Source: Aureimonas sp. SK2
Lineage (GTDB): Bacteria > Pseudomonadota > Alphaproteobacteria > Rhizobiales > Rhizobiaceae
NCBI RefSeq assembly: GCF_029813115.1
Contig: NZ_JAPZDS010000002.1
Span: 62,001 to 126,000, forward strand
Direction of reading: 5' to 3'
DNA: 64,000 nt
Every line of letters begins with the position of its first letter. The stretch's first letter is position 1. Shown here piece after piece: positions 53,625-62,068 of this stretch. A program made the position numbers and the translations under genes. The notes under the pieces are model-generated. The model ran no database searches and was not told where the DNA came from. It worked only from the letters and a program-made list of their open reading frames with translations.

Positions 53625-54469
53625 GCGCCGTGCCGCTCGACACCCCGGCGGTGCCGGTCCGCGCCTCGGGAGGGCGGCGCCTCCCGCTCGCCGCGCTGGC
53701 GCTCCTGCCGATCGCGCTCGCGGCCCTCGCGCCTGCCCTTCTCGGCAGCCACGGCCTGACGCCCGACCTGACCGCTCGGCTCCTGCCGCCGACGGCAGCC
53801 CACCCGTTCGGCACCGACGCGCTCGGCCGGGACATGCTGGCCCGAACGCTCCAGGGCCTGTCGGTCAGCCTGCGGATCGGGCTCCTGGCAGCCACCGTCT
53901 CCGCCGCCATCGCGCTGGCCCTGGCGCTCCTCTCCACCCTGTCGCGCGCGGCGGACGCCGCCGTCTCGTTTCTGATCGACGCCGCGCTCAGCCTGCCGCA
54001 TCTCGTCGCCCTGATCCTGATCGCCTTCGCGCTCGACGGCGGGGCGGAGGCGGTGGCGGCCGCCGTCGCCCTGACGCATTGGCCGCGTCTTGCCCGCATC
54101 CTGCGCGCCGAGCTCCTCGGCGTGCTGGCCAGCGACTATGTCGCGGCGTCGCGGGGATTCGGGCGCTCGCGCCTCTTCGTCGCCCGCGCCCATGTCCTGC
54201 CCCATCTCCTGCCGCAGCTCGGCGTCGGGCTGGTGCTCCTGTTTCCGCACGCCATCCTGCACGAGGCGGCGCTGACCTTTCTCGGCTTCGGCCTGGAGCC
54301 CTCGAAGCCCGCGATCGGCGTGCTCCTGTCCGACGCGATGCGAACCTTGAGCGCCGGGCGCTGGTGGCTCGCCTTGTTTCCGGGGCTGGCGCTCCTTGTC
54401 CTCACCCTCAGCTTCGAGGCGCTGGGCTCGGCCGTGCGGCGCCGGCTCGACCCGCGAGGCGCGCGGTGA
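53621..54469 (+). CDS. nikC: Nickel ABC transporter permease
   Basis: 282-residue DppC-type permease with HPFGTDALGRDMLARTLQGL and coupling loop AASRGFGRSRLFVARAHVLPHLL. Forms a heterodimer with NikB. ATGA overlap upstream, GTGA overlap with nikD. Confidence 0.9.
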   Translation: MSAVPLDTPAVPVRASGGRRLPLAALALLPIALAALAPALLGSHGLTPDLTARLLPPTAAHPFGTDALGRDMLARTLQGLSVSLRIGLLAATVSAAIALALALLSTLSRAADAAVSFLIDAALSLPHLVALILIAFALDGGAEAVAAAVALTHWPRLARILRAELLGVLASDYVAASRGFGRSRLFVARAHVLPHLLPQLGVGLVLLFPHAILHEAALTFLGFGLEPSKPAIGVLLSDAMRTLSAGRWWLALFPGLALLVLTLSFEALGSAVRRRLDPRGAR

Positions 54470-55245
54470 GCCCTCTCCTGTCGGTCCGCAACATGTCGCT
54501 CGGCTTTGCCGCGCGAGATGGCCGGGAGGCGACGCCCGCCGTCCTGCGGGACCTGTCGCTCGACCTCGATCGCGGCGAGATCCTGGCGCTGGTCGGCACG
54601 TCGGGCGCCGGCAAGAGCCTTCTCGCTCACGCCGTCCTCGGCCTCCTGCCGCCGGGCGCCATCATGTCTGGCGAAATCCGCTTCGAGGGGATCCGGCTCG
54701 ACGCCGCCTCGCTGCGACCTTTGCGCGGGCGGCGCATCGCGCTCCTGCCGCAGTCCGTGACCCATCTCGATCCGCTGATGCCCGCGGGCGCCCAGGTGGC
54801 GCTCGCCGCCCGGCGCGCCGGTGCGCCCGATCCGGGGCCGGAGGGCTTCCGGCGCTTCGGCCTCGACCCCGCCTTGCGCGCCGCCCATCCGCACGCGCTG
54901 TCCGGCGGCATGGCGCGCCGCGTGTTGACGCTGGCGGCGCTGGCGGGCGAGCCCGACCTCGTGCTCGCCGACGAGCCGACCGACCATCTCGACCCGGAAA
55001 GCGCGGCGGTGGTTCTCGAAGCGCTGGAGGGTGTCGCGCGGCGGGGCGGCGCCGTCATCCTCATCACCCACGACCTCGTCTCCGTCCTCCCCCATGCCGG
55101 GCGCATCGCGCTCCTGCGCGATGGGCGCCTGGCCGGCATCGAGCCGGCGAACCGCTTCACGGGGACGGGGGAGGCGATCGCCAGCCCGTTCGGGCGGGAA
55201 CTCTGGCAGGCTCTGCCGCAGAACGGTTTCGGGCGGAATGCTTGA
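54466..55245 (+). CDS. nikD: Nickel ABC transporter ATPase
   Basis: 259-residue ATPase of the oligopeptide/nickel class. Walker A GTSGAGKS, signature LSGGMARRV, Walker B LVLADEPTDHLDP. GTG 54466 overlaps the nikC stop; NikD pairs with NikE. The signature has M-A-R where Q-R-Q is common. Confidence 0.88.
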   Translation: MSPLLSVRNMSLGFAARDGREATPAVLRDLSLDLDRGEILALVGTSGAGKSLLAHAVLGLLPPGAIMSGEIRFEGIRLDAASLRPLRGRRIALLPQSVTHLDPLMPAGAQVALAARRAGAPDPGPEGFRRFGLDPALRAAHPHALSGGMARRVLTLAALAGEPDLVLADEPTDHLDPESAAVVLEALEGVARRGGAVILITHDLVSVLPHAGRIALLRDGRLAGIEPANRFTGTGEAIASPFGRELWQALPQNGFGRNA

Positions 55246-55834
55246 GGGGATCAGCCTGACCTTCGCCCACCGGCCGGGCGAACCCGTCCTGCGGGACGTC
55301 TCGCTTCGCGTCGCGCCGGGCGAGGTGGTCGGCCTGTCCGGCCACTCCGGCATCGGCAAGACGACCCTCGGCCGCCTTCTCGCCGGTCGCCTCCGGCCCC
55401 AGGCCGGCGCGGTGCATCTCGACGGCCGGCCGCTGGCATCCCGAGGCTTCCGTCCGGTCCAGTACGGCGCGCAGCACCCCGTGCTCGACATGAACCCGCG
55501 CTGGCGCGTCGGTCGGATCTTGAGCGAGGCCGGCGTGCCCGATCCAGACCTTGCCGAGCGGCTCGGCGTCGATCCCGGCTGGGCGCGGCGCTTTCCGCAC
55601 GAGCTCTCCGGCGGCCAGTTGCAGCGCGTCGCGCTCCTGCGCGCCCTTCGCCCGGACACGCGCTTCCTGGTGGCCGACGAGATTTCGGCGCCGCTCGACG
55701 CCATCGCGCAAGCCGAAATCTGGCGCCTGCTGCTTCGGCTCTGCTCCGAGCGCGGCCTCGGCATCCTGGCGATCAGCCACGACGCCGCGCTGCTGACGCG
55801 CGTCGCCTCACGCCAGGTGGTGCTCGGCGGCTGA
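55238..55834 (+). CDS. nikE: Nickel ABC transporter ATPase, short
   Basis: 198-residue ATPase. Walker A GHSGIGKTT, signature LSGGQLQRV, Walker B FLVADEISAPLD, switch His in ILAISHDAALL. About 70 residues shorter than E. coli NikE, lacking its C-terminal extension but keeping all catalytic motifs. Overlaps nikD by 8 bp, ends 6 bp from the convergent M15 gene. Confidence 0.85.
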   Translation: MLEGISLTFAHRPGEPVLRDVSLRVAPGEVVGLSGHSGIGKTTLGRLLAGRLRPQAGAVHLDGRPLASRGFRPVQYGAQHPVLDMNPRWRVGRILSEAGVPDPDLAERLGVDPGWARRFPHELSGGQLQRVALLRALRPDTRFLVADEISAPLDAIAQAEIWRLLLRLCSERGLGILAISHDAALLTRVASRQVVLGG

Positions 55835-55840
55835 CCGCGA

Positions 55841-57421
55841 TCAGTCGATGTGCCGGACGGGCAGGAAGTTGACCGCACGGCCCGTGAAGCGCGCGGTGCT
55901 GCCGGGCTTGGCGCCGGTCGGCGCGAAGCCGAGGGCGAGAACGTCGTGCGGCCGGTCGGCCACCAGCTTCTCGGCGCTCGGAAGGGCGGGCGCCTCCTCC
56001 AGCGCGCGGCGCTCGGGATCGGCGAGAAGCGCGGCGATGGCGAACTGCGAGCCGTGCGGCCGTGCGGCGACACGCTTCTGAGGCTTCGGTGTTCCCGCGA
56101 CGCGCCCGCCGCGCCCGGTCGGGCTGGCGACGGCGGCCGGCGGGGCGCGCCGGTCGAGCGAGGCTTCCAGGACCGGAGGCCGGGCGTGCGGCATGGGCGC
56201 ATGGAGGGCCGGGGCGAAGGCCGCCGCCAGCACCGTGGGCTCGGGCGCCGGGGCCGGAGCGGCGGCGGCCAGCTCGGCGGCGATCTCGGACGCCGCGGTC
56301 GAGGCGGCGGGCCGCTCGTGGGGCATCGGGATGGCGTGCGGCAGGGCGGCCGGCGTGGCCGCATCTTCCGCCAGCGCTGCCACCAGGACCGCGTTGATCG
56401 GGTCGGGCTCGGCCGCCTCGGGCTCGGGGGTGCGGGCCGGGGCATGGGTCGGCAGCGGCACGCGCTCCGGGGTGGCCAGGGCCGCGACCGCAACGGCGGC
56501 GGCACCCTTGGGCGCGGAGGCGTCGAAGGCCCCGGCATCGGCCATGGCGACACCCGGCGGCAGTTCGGCGGGCTTTGCCGGAACCGGTTCGGGCGCGGCC
56601 GGCGGCGGCGGCGCGGCCTTCTTGGCCAGCATCGGCGCGGCCTCCGTATCGGCCTCGTCCTCCGCCTCGTCGCGCCCGCCGCCGAACAGGGCGGCGAGGA
56701 ACGAGCGGCGCGGCGCCGTCGAGCCGGAATCGGCCACCATGAGGTCGGAGGCGCCCTTGCGCTTCTTGTAGGAGGCCATGGCCTCGGCATAGCCCGGCAG
56801 CGGCTTGCCGTCGGCCGGCAGGTGGATCGTCTTGCCGTCGGGGAAGATGCGCGTCAGCTCCTGCCGGCTCATGCGCGGCCAGTAGCGCCCGGAGCCGACG
56901 TCGAAATGCACGAAGGGCGCGCCCGAGCGCGGATAGAAGCCGACGCCGCCGATCTGCATCTTGAGGCCGATCTCTCGCAGCTTGGCGAGCGGCACGTCGG
57001 GGATGAAGAAGTCGACCGCCTTGCCGAGCATGTGCTGGGAATGCTCGGCGACGCCCGTATGGGCCGAGCGCGAGCGCAGCATCTTGTTGGTCTCGGGCGC
57101 CCGGAAGCCGCCGATCACATGGATCGGCAGGTGCGAGCCGCTCTTCTGGTAGGCCTCCCAGAGGAGGTCGAGAAGACGCGGGTCCATGGTGGTCGGCTGG
57201 TTGCGGCGCCAGTCGCGCAGCGCCCAGTTCGCTTTCTTCAGCCCGTCCGGCAGATATTTGCCGTCGCGCTTGAAGGTGATCTCGGACGCTTCGTGGAGGT
57301 TGATGTGGTAGAGGCGCAGGGTGCGCGTCTCGGGGCGCGCGGTGGCCGTGGTGCCGAGCGCCACGCCCATCAGGCCGGCCGCCAGCGCGGCCGCGTGCTT
57401 CAGGCGCATGCGCGGTCGCAC
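55841..57421 (-). CDS. DUF882 / peptidase M15-like exported protein with long Ala/Pro-rich tail
   Basis: About 526 residues. Signal peptide (MRPRMRLKHAAALAAGLMGV), then an M15-type core at about 30-220 with zinc/catalytic residues in HIGGFRAPETN-like HVIGGFRAPETNKMLR and HSQHMLGKAVDFFIP. GGVGFYPRSGAPFVHFDVG follows. The last 260 residues are Ala/Pro-rich and disordered. Probable murein (L,D-/D,D-) hydrolase. GTG 57421 was chosen because GGAGGGGG is close; ATG 57409 is alternative. Confidence 0.85.
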   Translation of the reverse strand: MRPRMRLKHAAALAAGLMGVALGTTATARPETRTLRLYHINLHEASEITFKRDGKYLPDGLKKANWALRDWRRNQPTTMDPRLLDLLWEAYQKSGSHLPIHVIGGFRAPETNKMLRSRSAHTGVAEHSQHMLGKAVDFFIPDVPLAKLREIGLKMQIGGVGFYPRSGAPFVHFDVGSGRYWPRMSRQELTRIFPDGKTIHLPADGKPLPGYAEAMASYKKRKGASDLMVADSGSTAPRRSFLAALFGGGRDEAEDEADTEAAPMLAKKAAPPPPAAPEPVPAKPAELPPGVAMADAGAFDASAPKGAAAVAVAALATPERVPLPTHAPARTPEPEAAEPDPINAVLVAALAEDAATPAALPHAIPMPHERPAASTAASEIAAELAAAAPAPAPEPTVLAAAFAPALHAPMPHARPPVLEASLDRRAPPAAVASPTGRGGRVAGTPKPQKRVAARPHGSQFAIAALLADPERRALEEAPALPSAEKLVADRPHDVLALGFAPTGAKPGSTARFTGRAVNFLPVRHID

Positions 57422-57619
57422 CGATCCCCCTCCGGCCATACCCTGTCGCCCCGCTCTCGTTTCCGTGATGCCATCATGACACAGCGATTGCGTCGGCACG
57501 AGGGCATGGGTTGCGTGAAGCTGGATGCGTCCGCAACGGTGGCGTGCATCGCGGCCCATACGGGCGTCGAAGCGGCGCCGCCCGCCCGGCGTGGAGAATC
57601 AGGCCCGATCCGGGCCGCG

Positions 57620-58156
57620 TCACCGGCGGGCGGCGTCCCCGGCGGGGGCTGCCCGGCGCCGCGTCTCCAGATGGCGCATGACGTCGTCGGCCAGCGCCCG
57701 CAACCGCTCGGCCTGCTCGGGCGACAGGCCGGCGGGCCGGGGCACGTCGTCCACCACGCAGAGCGTTCCCAGCACATGACCGTTGGGCGCCACCAGCGGG
57801 GCGCCGGCATAGAAGCGCAGGTGCGAGCCGCCGGTGACCAGCGGGTTGGCGGCCGTGCGTGGGTCCTGGCTGAGATCGGGGATCACGAGGAGGTCGCGAC
57901 CGCCGAGCGCATGGGCGCAGACCGACTGGTCCAGCACCGTCTCGGTCTGGTCGAGCCCGTGGCGCGCCTTGAACCACTGCCGCTCTCTGTCCACCAGGGT
58001 GACCAGCGCGACGGGCGCGGCGCAGGCCAGCGAGGCCTCGCGCACGATGGCGTCGAACCCGGCCTCGGGCTCGGTATCGAGCACGCGGTATTCGTGGAGC
58101 GTGCGAAGCCGCGCCTCATCCGTGGCACAGGCTTGGGGCGAAGGGGTGGACGGCAT
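57620..58156 (-). CDS. GAF-domain protein
   Basis: 178-residue soluble GAF domain: LRTLHEYRVLDTEPEAGFDAIVREA, RQWFKARHGLDQTETVLDQSVCAHAL, RFYAGAPLVAPNGHVLGTLCVVDD. This matches stand-alone GAF sensors usually attached to kinases or cyclases. Ends Arg-rich. Stop 57620 is 199 bp from the M15 gene's start; unclear regulation. Confidence 0.88.
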   Translation of the reverse strand: MPSTPSPQACATDEARLRTLHEYRVLDTEPEAGFDAIVREASLACAAPVALVTLVDRERQWFKARHGLDQTETVLDQSVCAHALGGRDLLVIPDLSQDPRTAANPLVTGGSHLRFYAGAPLVAPNGHVLGTLCVVDDVPRPAGLSPEQAERLRALADDVMRHLETRRRAAPAGDAARR

Positions 58157-58246
58157 GCGCGATCCTCGAATGTCTCGGGAATACCGGCGCCGGGGCGCCG
58201 GGCATGGGAAAGTCAGGCGGCTTCCGGCGGGCCGCGGAAACCGCCG

Positions 58247-58747
58247 CTAGTTCGCCGGCTGGGGCGGAATGTAGGGGCGCGGCGGGCCGCCGGCTGCCGG
58301 CACGGCCCGACCGCCGAAGGCGCGGCCGACATCGATCCCCGGCTGTCCGCCCTCCACCGCGCGCGGCGGCGGCGGATCGAGGCGTGGGTTGCGGACCGGG
58401 GGCGATTCGGCGATGCGCGGCGGCGGGGGCGCCGGCCGATCGAAGCGGGGACGGTCGGGCCTGTCGTAGCGCGGACCGCGGTCACGCGGACCGTCGTAGA
58501 AGCGACGGTCCTCGCGGTAGCGCGGCCGGTCGTAGCGCCCGAAGCGGCGATCGTCGCGCCAATAGGGGTCGCGGCCGGGGCGATAGACGGGCCGCGGGCG
58601 ATAGCGGTCCTCGTAGACCACGACCGGCCGGGCGTCGTAGATGCGCGGCCGCGGTTCGTAGACAGGGTAGTCGTCGTAGACCGGATAGTCCGATACGCAG
58701 CCCGACAGGCCGACAAGGGCGAACCCGAGCACCAGAAGACGTTTCAT
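58247..58747 (-). CDS. Arg/Tyr/Pro-rich lipoprotein
   Basis: 166 residues. MKRLLVLGFALVGLSGC gives a lipoprotein signal with lipobox LSGC. The rest is low-complexity, RPxY, YDRPRY and RRFYDGPRDRG repeats, cationic and probably disordered. GGGAGG lies five bases before ATG 58747. Likely an envelope protein contacting anionic polymers; no catalytic domain. Confidence 0.78.
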   Translation of the reverse strand: MKRLLVLGFALVGLSGCVSDYPVYDDYPVYEPRPRIYDARPVVVYEDRYRPRPVYRPGRDPYWRDDRRFGRYDRPRYREDRRFYDGPRDRGPRYDRPDRPRFDRPAPPPPRIAESPPVRNPRLDPPPPRAVEGGQPGIDVGRAFGGRAVPAAGGPPRPYIPPQPAN

Positions 58748-58825
58748 CGAAGCCTCCCAAACCGCAGAACAGAGATAAGGCGGACCCGGCGGGCTGTCGA
58801 TCCGGTGCCGGCAAAACGCTTCGTC

Positions 58826-58851
58826 GGAACGGCGGCGGACCTTGGCGCGTC
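58826..58851 (+). promoter_or_regulatory. EcfG-like stress promoter
   Basis: GGAAC (58826-58830), 17 bp, CGTC (58848-58851) against consensus GGAAC-N16/17-CGTT. It lies 23 bp before the small disordered protein at 58874, in the position expected for general-stress control. The -10 mismatches at one base. Confidence 0.55.
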
Positions 58852-58873
58852 TCCCAGCCGAAGGAGACATGCC

Positions 58874-59137
58874 ATGGCGAATGAGACGAAGGCGATGGAA
58901 GACAGCGAGGCGGCCGCTCGGGACAAGGCTGCTCAGGACAAAGCCGACCACGGCGGGGGCATCGGCGACATCGGCCGCCAGCCCCTGGACCGGACGTCGG
59001 AGAACCCCGGCCAGGGCACGCCCGCCGCCCAGCCGGGCGGCACCGGCGGCACGGGCCTCGCGACGGACGCGGACCCCGCGCCGTCGGGAGAGAATCCGGA
59101 CACGGACGCCGACGAGACGCTGGGAACGGTGGTCTGA
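58874..59137 (+). CDS. Small disordered hydrophilic protein (87 aa)
   Basis: 87 residues, MANETKAMEDSEAAARDKAA at the start, then Gly/Pro/Asp-rich (GIGDIGRQPLDRTSENPGQG). No hydrophobic core, resembling stress-induced hydrophilins. AAGGAG is seven bases before ATG 58874, and an EcfG-like promoter lies upstream. Convergent with the following gene. Confidence 0.7.
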   Translation: MANETKAMEDSEAAARDKAAQDKADHGGGIGDIGRQPLDRTSENPGQGTPAAQPGGTGGTGLATDADPAPSGENPDTDADETLGTVV

Positions 59138-59179
59138 GCCGCATTTGGTTCGGCGGGCACGCCCGCCGGACCGGTCTCT

Positions 59180-59470
59180 TCAGAGCCGGCTCTCGTCGAG
59201 CTGCGCCCGGAGCGTCATGGCGAAGGCGTTGAGGGCGGCGCGTACGTCGGCCAGGTGCCGGTCGTGGCCCTCAAAACCGTCCTCCTCGTCGGCGGAGAGC
59301 GCGGCGCCGAGGCCGAGCACCTCCTCGGCCGCCTCCTGCGGAAAGGTGCCGCGCTGGAGCGCGCGCTCGGCATAAAGGCCGCGCAGGAGAAGATCCTGCG
59401 CCTGGAGCTGCGCCTGCAGCTTCATCACCGCGCCGGCCATGACACGGATCGTATCGTCGGATGTGGGCAT
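59180..59470 (-). CDS. Hypothetical helical protein (96 aa)
   Basis: 96 residues, MPTSDDTIRVMAGAVMKLQAQLQAQDLLLRG: a helical coiled-coil start, acidic middle (SADEEDGFEGHDRH) and helical end. AAGGA lies upstream of ATG 59470. It follows Mn catalase on the same strand after the hairpin at 59546-59576, so it may be a separate transcript. Confidence 0.65.
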   Translation of the reverse strand: MPTSDDTIRVMAGAVMKLQAQLQAQDLLLRGLYAERALQRGTFPQEAAEEVLGLGAALSADEEDGFEGHDRHLADVRAALNAFAMTLRAQLDESRL

Positions 59471-59545
59471 TGCTGGTCCTTGCGGAACGCGCCGGATGGA
59501 GCCGGCTTCGCCCCCATCCATAGCGATCCGCGTTTCGACGGCAAG

Positions 59546-59576
59546 GGCGGCGGGCGCCGTCACGGCACCCGCCGCC
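59546..59576 (-). terminator. Strong GC hairpin after Mn catalase gene
   Basis: 13-bp stem (GGCGGCGGGYGCC / GGCRCCCGCCGCC, one wobble) with a 5-nt loop, 25 nt beyond the stop. Lacks a U-tract; likely Rho-assisted terminator or 3' stabiliser. Confidence 0.55.
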
Positions 59577-59601
59577 CGCGTTCAAGCGAGGCCGGAGGGC
59601 T

Positions 59602-60483
59602 TCAGAGGTTGCGCTCGATCGCGCCCTCGACCTTGCCGAGGATGCCGGTGGTGCCGGACTTGGAACTCTGCCGCGCCTGCGCGCCGCCGTCGGGCCGCGC
59701 CGGGGCGAGGGCGGGCTTGTCGCCCATCGGCGCGGACTTCATCGCCGAGAACTCCGCGCGCCCGTCCATCGACGGGCCGGCGCTCCAGCGCCCTTCCGGG
59801 ATGGAGCCGTCCACCATGTGCCCGAAATAGGCATAGCTGTATTCGCCGGCTTCCTGCGACTGCGGGAAGGAGTTCGGGATCGGCAGGTTCTCGGCCGCCC
59901 CGCCCATGTCCTCGATCGCGGCCAGCCACTGCTGCTGGTGCATCGTGTCGCGGGCGATCAGGAAGCTCAGCATGTCCTTCATGCCGGGATCGTCGGTCAT
60001 GTTGTAGAGCCGCACGGCGAGCACCCGGCCCGAGCTCTCGGCCGTCACGTTCGCGTACATGTCGGCGGCAAGGTTGCCCGAGGCGTAGACGTGCGAGCAG
60101 TCGAAGGGCACGCCGTTGGCGTCGGACGGCAGGGCGGCCAGGCCTGTCGACAGGATGTGGCGCATGTCCATGCCGTTCAGCACGGCGCCGCCCATGGCGT
60201 CCGCCGAGACCTCCTCCTGGAAGGACAGGGGGGCGTTCTCGAGGTTGAGCGCCACGGCGGTGGAGAGCATCTCGATATGGCCGAGTTCCTCGGTCGCCGT
60301 GTTGAGAAGCATGTCGCGGTACTTGGCCGGCCCGCGCGCGCCGAAGGCCTGGAACATGTATTGGAGGGCGACGCGGATCTCGCCTTCCACGCCGCCGATC
60401 GCCTGCTGGAGGGCGCGGGCGAAATGCGGGTTGGGGCGCTCGACACGCACGGGATATTGCAGCTTGCCATCGGTGTAGAACAT
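59602..60483 (-). CDS. Manganese catalase
   Basis: 293-residue dimanganese catalase, 2 H2O2 to O2 and water. Ferritin-like helices with metal ligands in GGVEGEIRVALQYMFQAFG, ATEELGHIEMLSTAVAL and DTMHQQQWLAAIEDM. Tail disordered. First residues MFYTDGKLQYPVRVERPNPHFA are family-typical. Downstream of the YciF-like gene on the same strand. Confidence 0.93.
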   Translation of the reverse strand: MFYTDGKLQYPVRVERPNPHFARALQQAIGGVEGEIRVALQYMFQAFGARGPAKYRDMLLNTATEELGHIEMLSTAVALNLENAPLSFQEEVSADAMGGAVLNGMDMRHILSTGLAALPSDANGVPFDCSHVYASGNLAADMYANVTAESSGRVLAVRLYNMTDDPGMKDMLSFLIARDTMHQQQWLAAIEDMGGAAENLPIPNSFPQSQEAGEYSYAYFGHMVDGSIPEGRWSAGPSMDGRAEFSAMKSAPMGDKPALAPARPDGGAQARQSSKSGTTGILGKVEGAIERNL

Positions 60484-60517
60484 GGGGTCGTCCCTTTCGG
60501 TATGGGGGAAGCGCGGC

Positions 60518-61018
60518 TCAGGCCGCAGCCTCGGAGCGCTCGTAGGCGAGGCCCTCGGCGATCTGGTTGAGGAGATCGTCGGTCTTCTTCTCCTCCTGGA
60601 GGGTCTGGTCGAGGAGATCAGCGGCCTCGTCGTAGCCGAGCTTGGTCGCCCACGACTTCAGAAGGCCGTAGCGGGCGATCTCGTAGTGCTCGATCGCCTG
60701 GGCGCAGCCGATCAGCACCTGGTCGGCGGCGTCGGTCTCGCCGAAGTCCTCGAGGTCCTCCTCCATCTCGGCGGTGAGGCCCTGCATCGCCTCGCAGGTC
60801 TTGCCCCGCGCCGCCTTGCCGATGATCTCGAACACGCGCTGAAGCCGCTCAACCTGGCCCTGGCTTTCTTCGGCGTGTGTCTCGAAGGCGTCGCGCAGAT
60901 CGTCGGCCTGCGCGGCCTTGGCGGACTTCTTGAGCGCGCGCACGGACGCCTTCTCAGCGTAGTAGACGTCCTTGAGGGTCTCGTAGAAGGCGTCGTTCAG
61001 GGTCTTCTCTCTGGCCAT
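60518..61018 (-). CDS. YciE/YciF-family ferritin-like protein (DUF892)
   Basis: 166 residues: LNDAFYETLKDVYYAEKASVRALKK at the start, ETHAEESQGQVERLQRVFE, LIGCAQAIEHYEIARYG. Ferritin-like four-helix bundle with E/H metal ligands. AAGGA seven bases before ATG 61018. Stress-induced in relatives. Sits between DUF4142 and Mn catalase genes, same strand. Confidence 0.92.
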   Translation of the reverse strand: MAREKTLNDAFYETLKDVYYAEKASVRALKKSAKAAQADDLRDAFETHAEESQGQVERLQRVFEIIGKAARGKTCEAMQGLTAEMEEDLEDFGETDAADQVLIGCAQAIEHYEIARYGLLKSWATKLGYDEAADLLDQTLQEEKKTDDLLNQIAEGLAYERSEAAA

Positions 61019-61093
61019 CGGGTGGTCCTTGTCTGAAGCGAAGAGGGGCGGCCTCGCCCGGCCGGCCGGCAGGGCGAGGGGCACGGAAGCCGA

Positions 61094-61588
61094 TCAGGCG
61101 ATCTGGCGCCGGATGTTCTGGAGCAGGAACAGATGCGTCTCGATGCCGGTGACGCCGACGATGGAGGCGCCGCGCGCCATCGGGTCGGAGCCGTTCCGGG
61201 CATAGCGGCGATGGAGGTCGAGAAGCTCGCGGTGGCCGGCGATCTGGCCGTCGACATACATCATGTCGAACATGGAGCCGCGTGCCGCCTCGAGTTCGGC
61301 GACGATCGCGGCCTGGTCGGGTCTGAGGCCGGCAGCGCCCGGGCGGGCACCGAAGGCCTGGGCCACGGCGGCCTGCTCTGTGATCTCGAGCTTGGCGAAC
61401 TCGCGCACCGCCGGGCTCCGCGCCATGCGCGCCGCGAGCTTGCTGGTCGCGGTGGAGAAGTCGCCGCCCATCAGGATCGGCATCTTCATCCGGTCGGCCG
61501 GGGCGCGCCGCTGGGCCAAGGCAAGGCCGGGGGCCGCACTGAGCACCGCCGCGCCGAGGAGGCCGCCGGCCAGTTGTCGTCTGTTCAT
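61094..61588 (-). CDS. DUF4142-family exported protein
   Basis: 164 residues. Signal peptide MNRRQLAGGLLGAAVLSAAPGLALA with RR, cut before QRRAP. DUF4142 ferritin-like helices follow: FSTATSKLAARMARSPAVREFAKLEITEQAAVAQAF, and HRELLDLHRRYARNG. No lipobox. Preceded by an EcfG-like promoter at 61625-61650. Likely first gene of the group with YciF-like protein and Mn catalase. Confidence 0.88.
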   Translation of the reverse strand: MNRRQLAGGLLGAAVLSAAPGLALAQRRAPADRMKMPILMGGDFSTATSKLAARMARSPAVREFAKLEITEQAAVAQAFGARPGAAGLRPDQAAIVAELEAARGSMFDMMYVDGQIAGHRELLDLHRRYARNGSDPMARGASIVGVTGIETHLFLLQNIRRQIA

Positions 61589-61624
61589 GTCCGCTGTCCT
61601 TTCCGAGCGTCCGTCATGGCTCAG

Positions 61625-61650
61625 AAAGCGGTGGGGACCGGTGGCGTTCC
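61625..61650 (-). promoter_or_regulatory. EcfG-like promoter for the DUF4142 group
   Basis: On the minus strand GGAAC (61646-61650), about 15-16 bp, then CGCTTT (61625-61630), 36 bp before the start codon. The -35 is perfect, the -10 is approximate. Confidence 0.45.
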
Positions 61651-61773
61651 CCCTCGGAAGCGGCTCTTTACTTGGCTGGAGCCGGGTTATGTTTTGCCGC
61701 GAAACATCCTATGCATTTCGCCGGGCAAATATCGCCTGCCAAGTATTTCCATATCAAAGGTCTGAAACGCGAA

Positions 61774-61797
61774 AAGGCCGGGCGATGCCCAGCCTTT
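61774..61797 (-). terminator. Rho-independent terminator of cspA
   Basis: On the minus strand AAAGGCTGGGC-ATC-GCCCGGCCTTTT: a stem with one wobble or mismatch and a run of T, about 60 nt after the cspA stop. Confidence 0.8.
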
Positions 61798-61858
61798 CCT
61801 TCCGAAGACCGGTTCCCTCGCGCCGGTACATCCGCGGTCGCAAGGGAAGGTGCGGTCT

Positions 61859-62068
61859 TCAGAGAGCCTTGATGTTTTCGGCGGCGTTCTTGCCCGAGCG
61901 GCGGTCGGCGACCACCTCGAAGCTGACCTTCTGGCCCTCGGCAAGGCCCCGCATCCCCGAGCGCTCAAGCGCCGAGGCGTGGACGAAGACGTCGTTGCCG
62001 CCCTCGTCCGGTGCGATGAAGCCGAAGCCCTTGGTTTCGTTGTAGAACTTCACGGTTCCGTTGGTCAT
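61859..62068 (-). CDS. cspA: Cold shock protein
   Basis: 69-residue CSD protein. RNP1-type KGFGFIAPD and RNP2-type DVFVHASAL present, with C-terminal [25 protein letters not shown] chaperone. It has a predicted promoter at 62207-62235 and thus a leader of about 130 nt, as in temperature-responsive csp mRNAs. Confidence 0.95.
   Translation of the reverse strand: MTNGTVKFYNETKGFGFIAPDEGGNDVFVHASALERSGMRGLAEGQKVSFEVVADRRSGKNAAENIKAL

Noticed and set aside
55850-59137. A 1095-codon plus-strand frame over the M15, GAF and lipoprotein genes
   Set aside because: Gly/Arg/His-rich shadow; only the last 87 codons (58874-59137) are a real gene with its own ribosome-binding site.
61689-61707. ATGTTT-N7-AAACAT inverted repeat
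   Set aside because: Short 6-bp arms in an AT-rich gap, with no appropriate spacing to a gene; could be chance.
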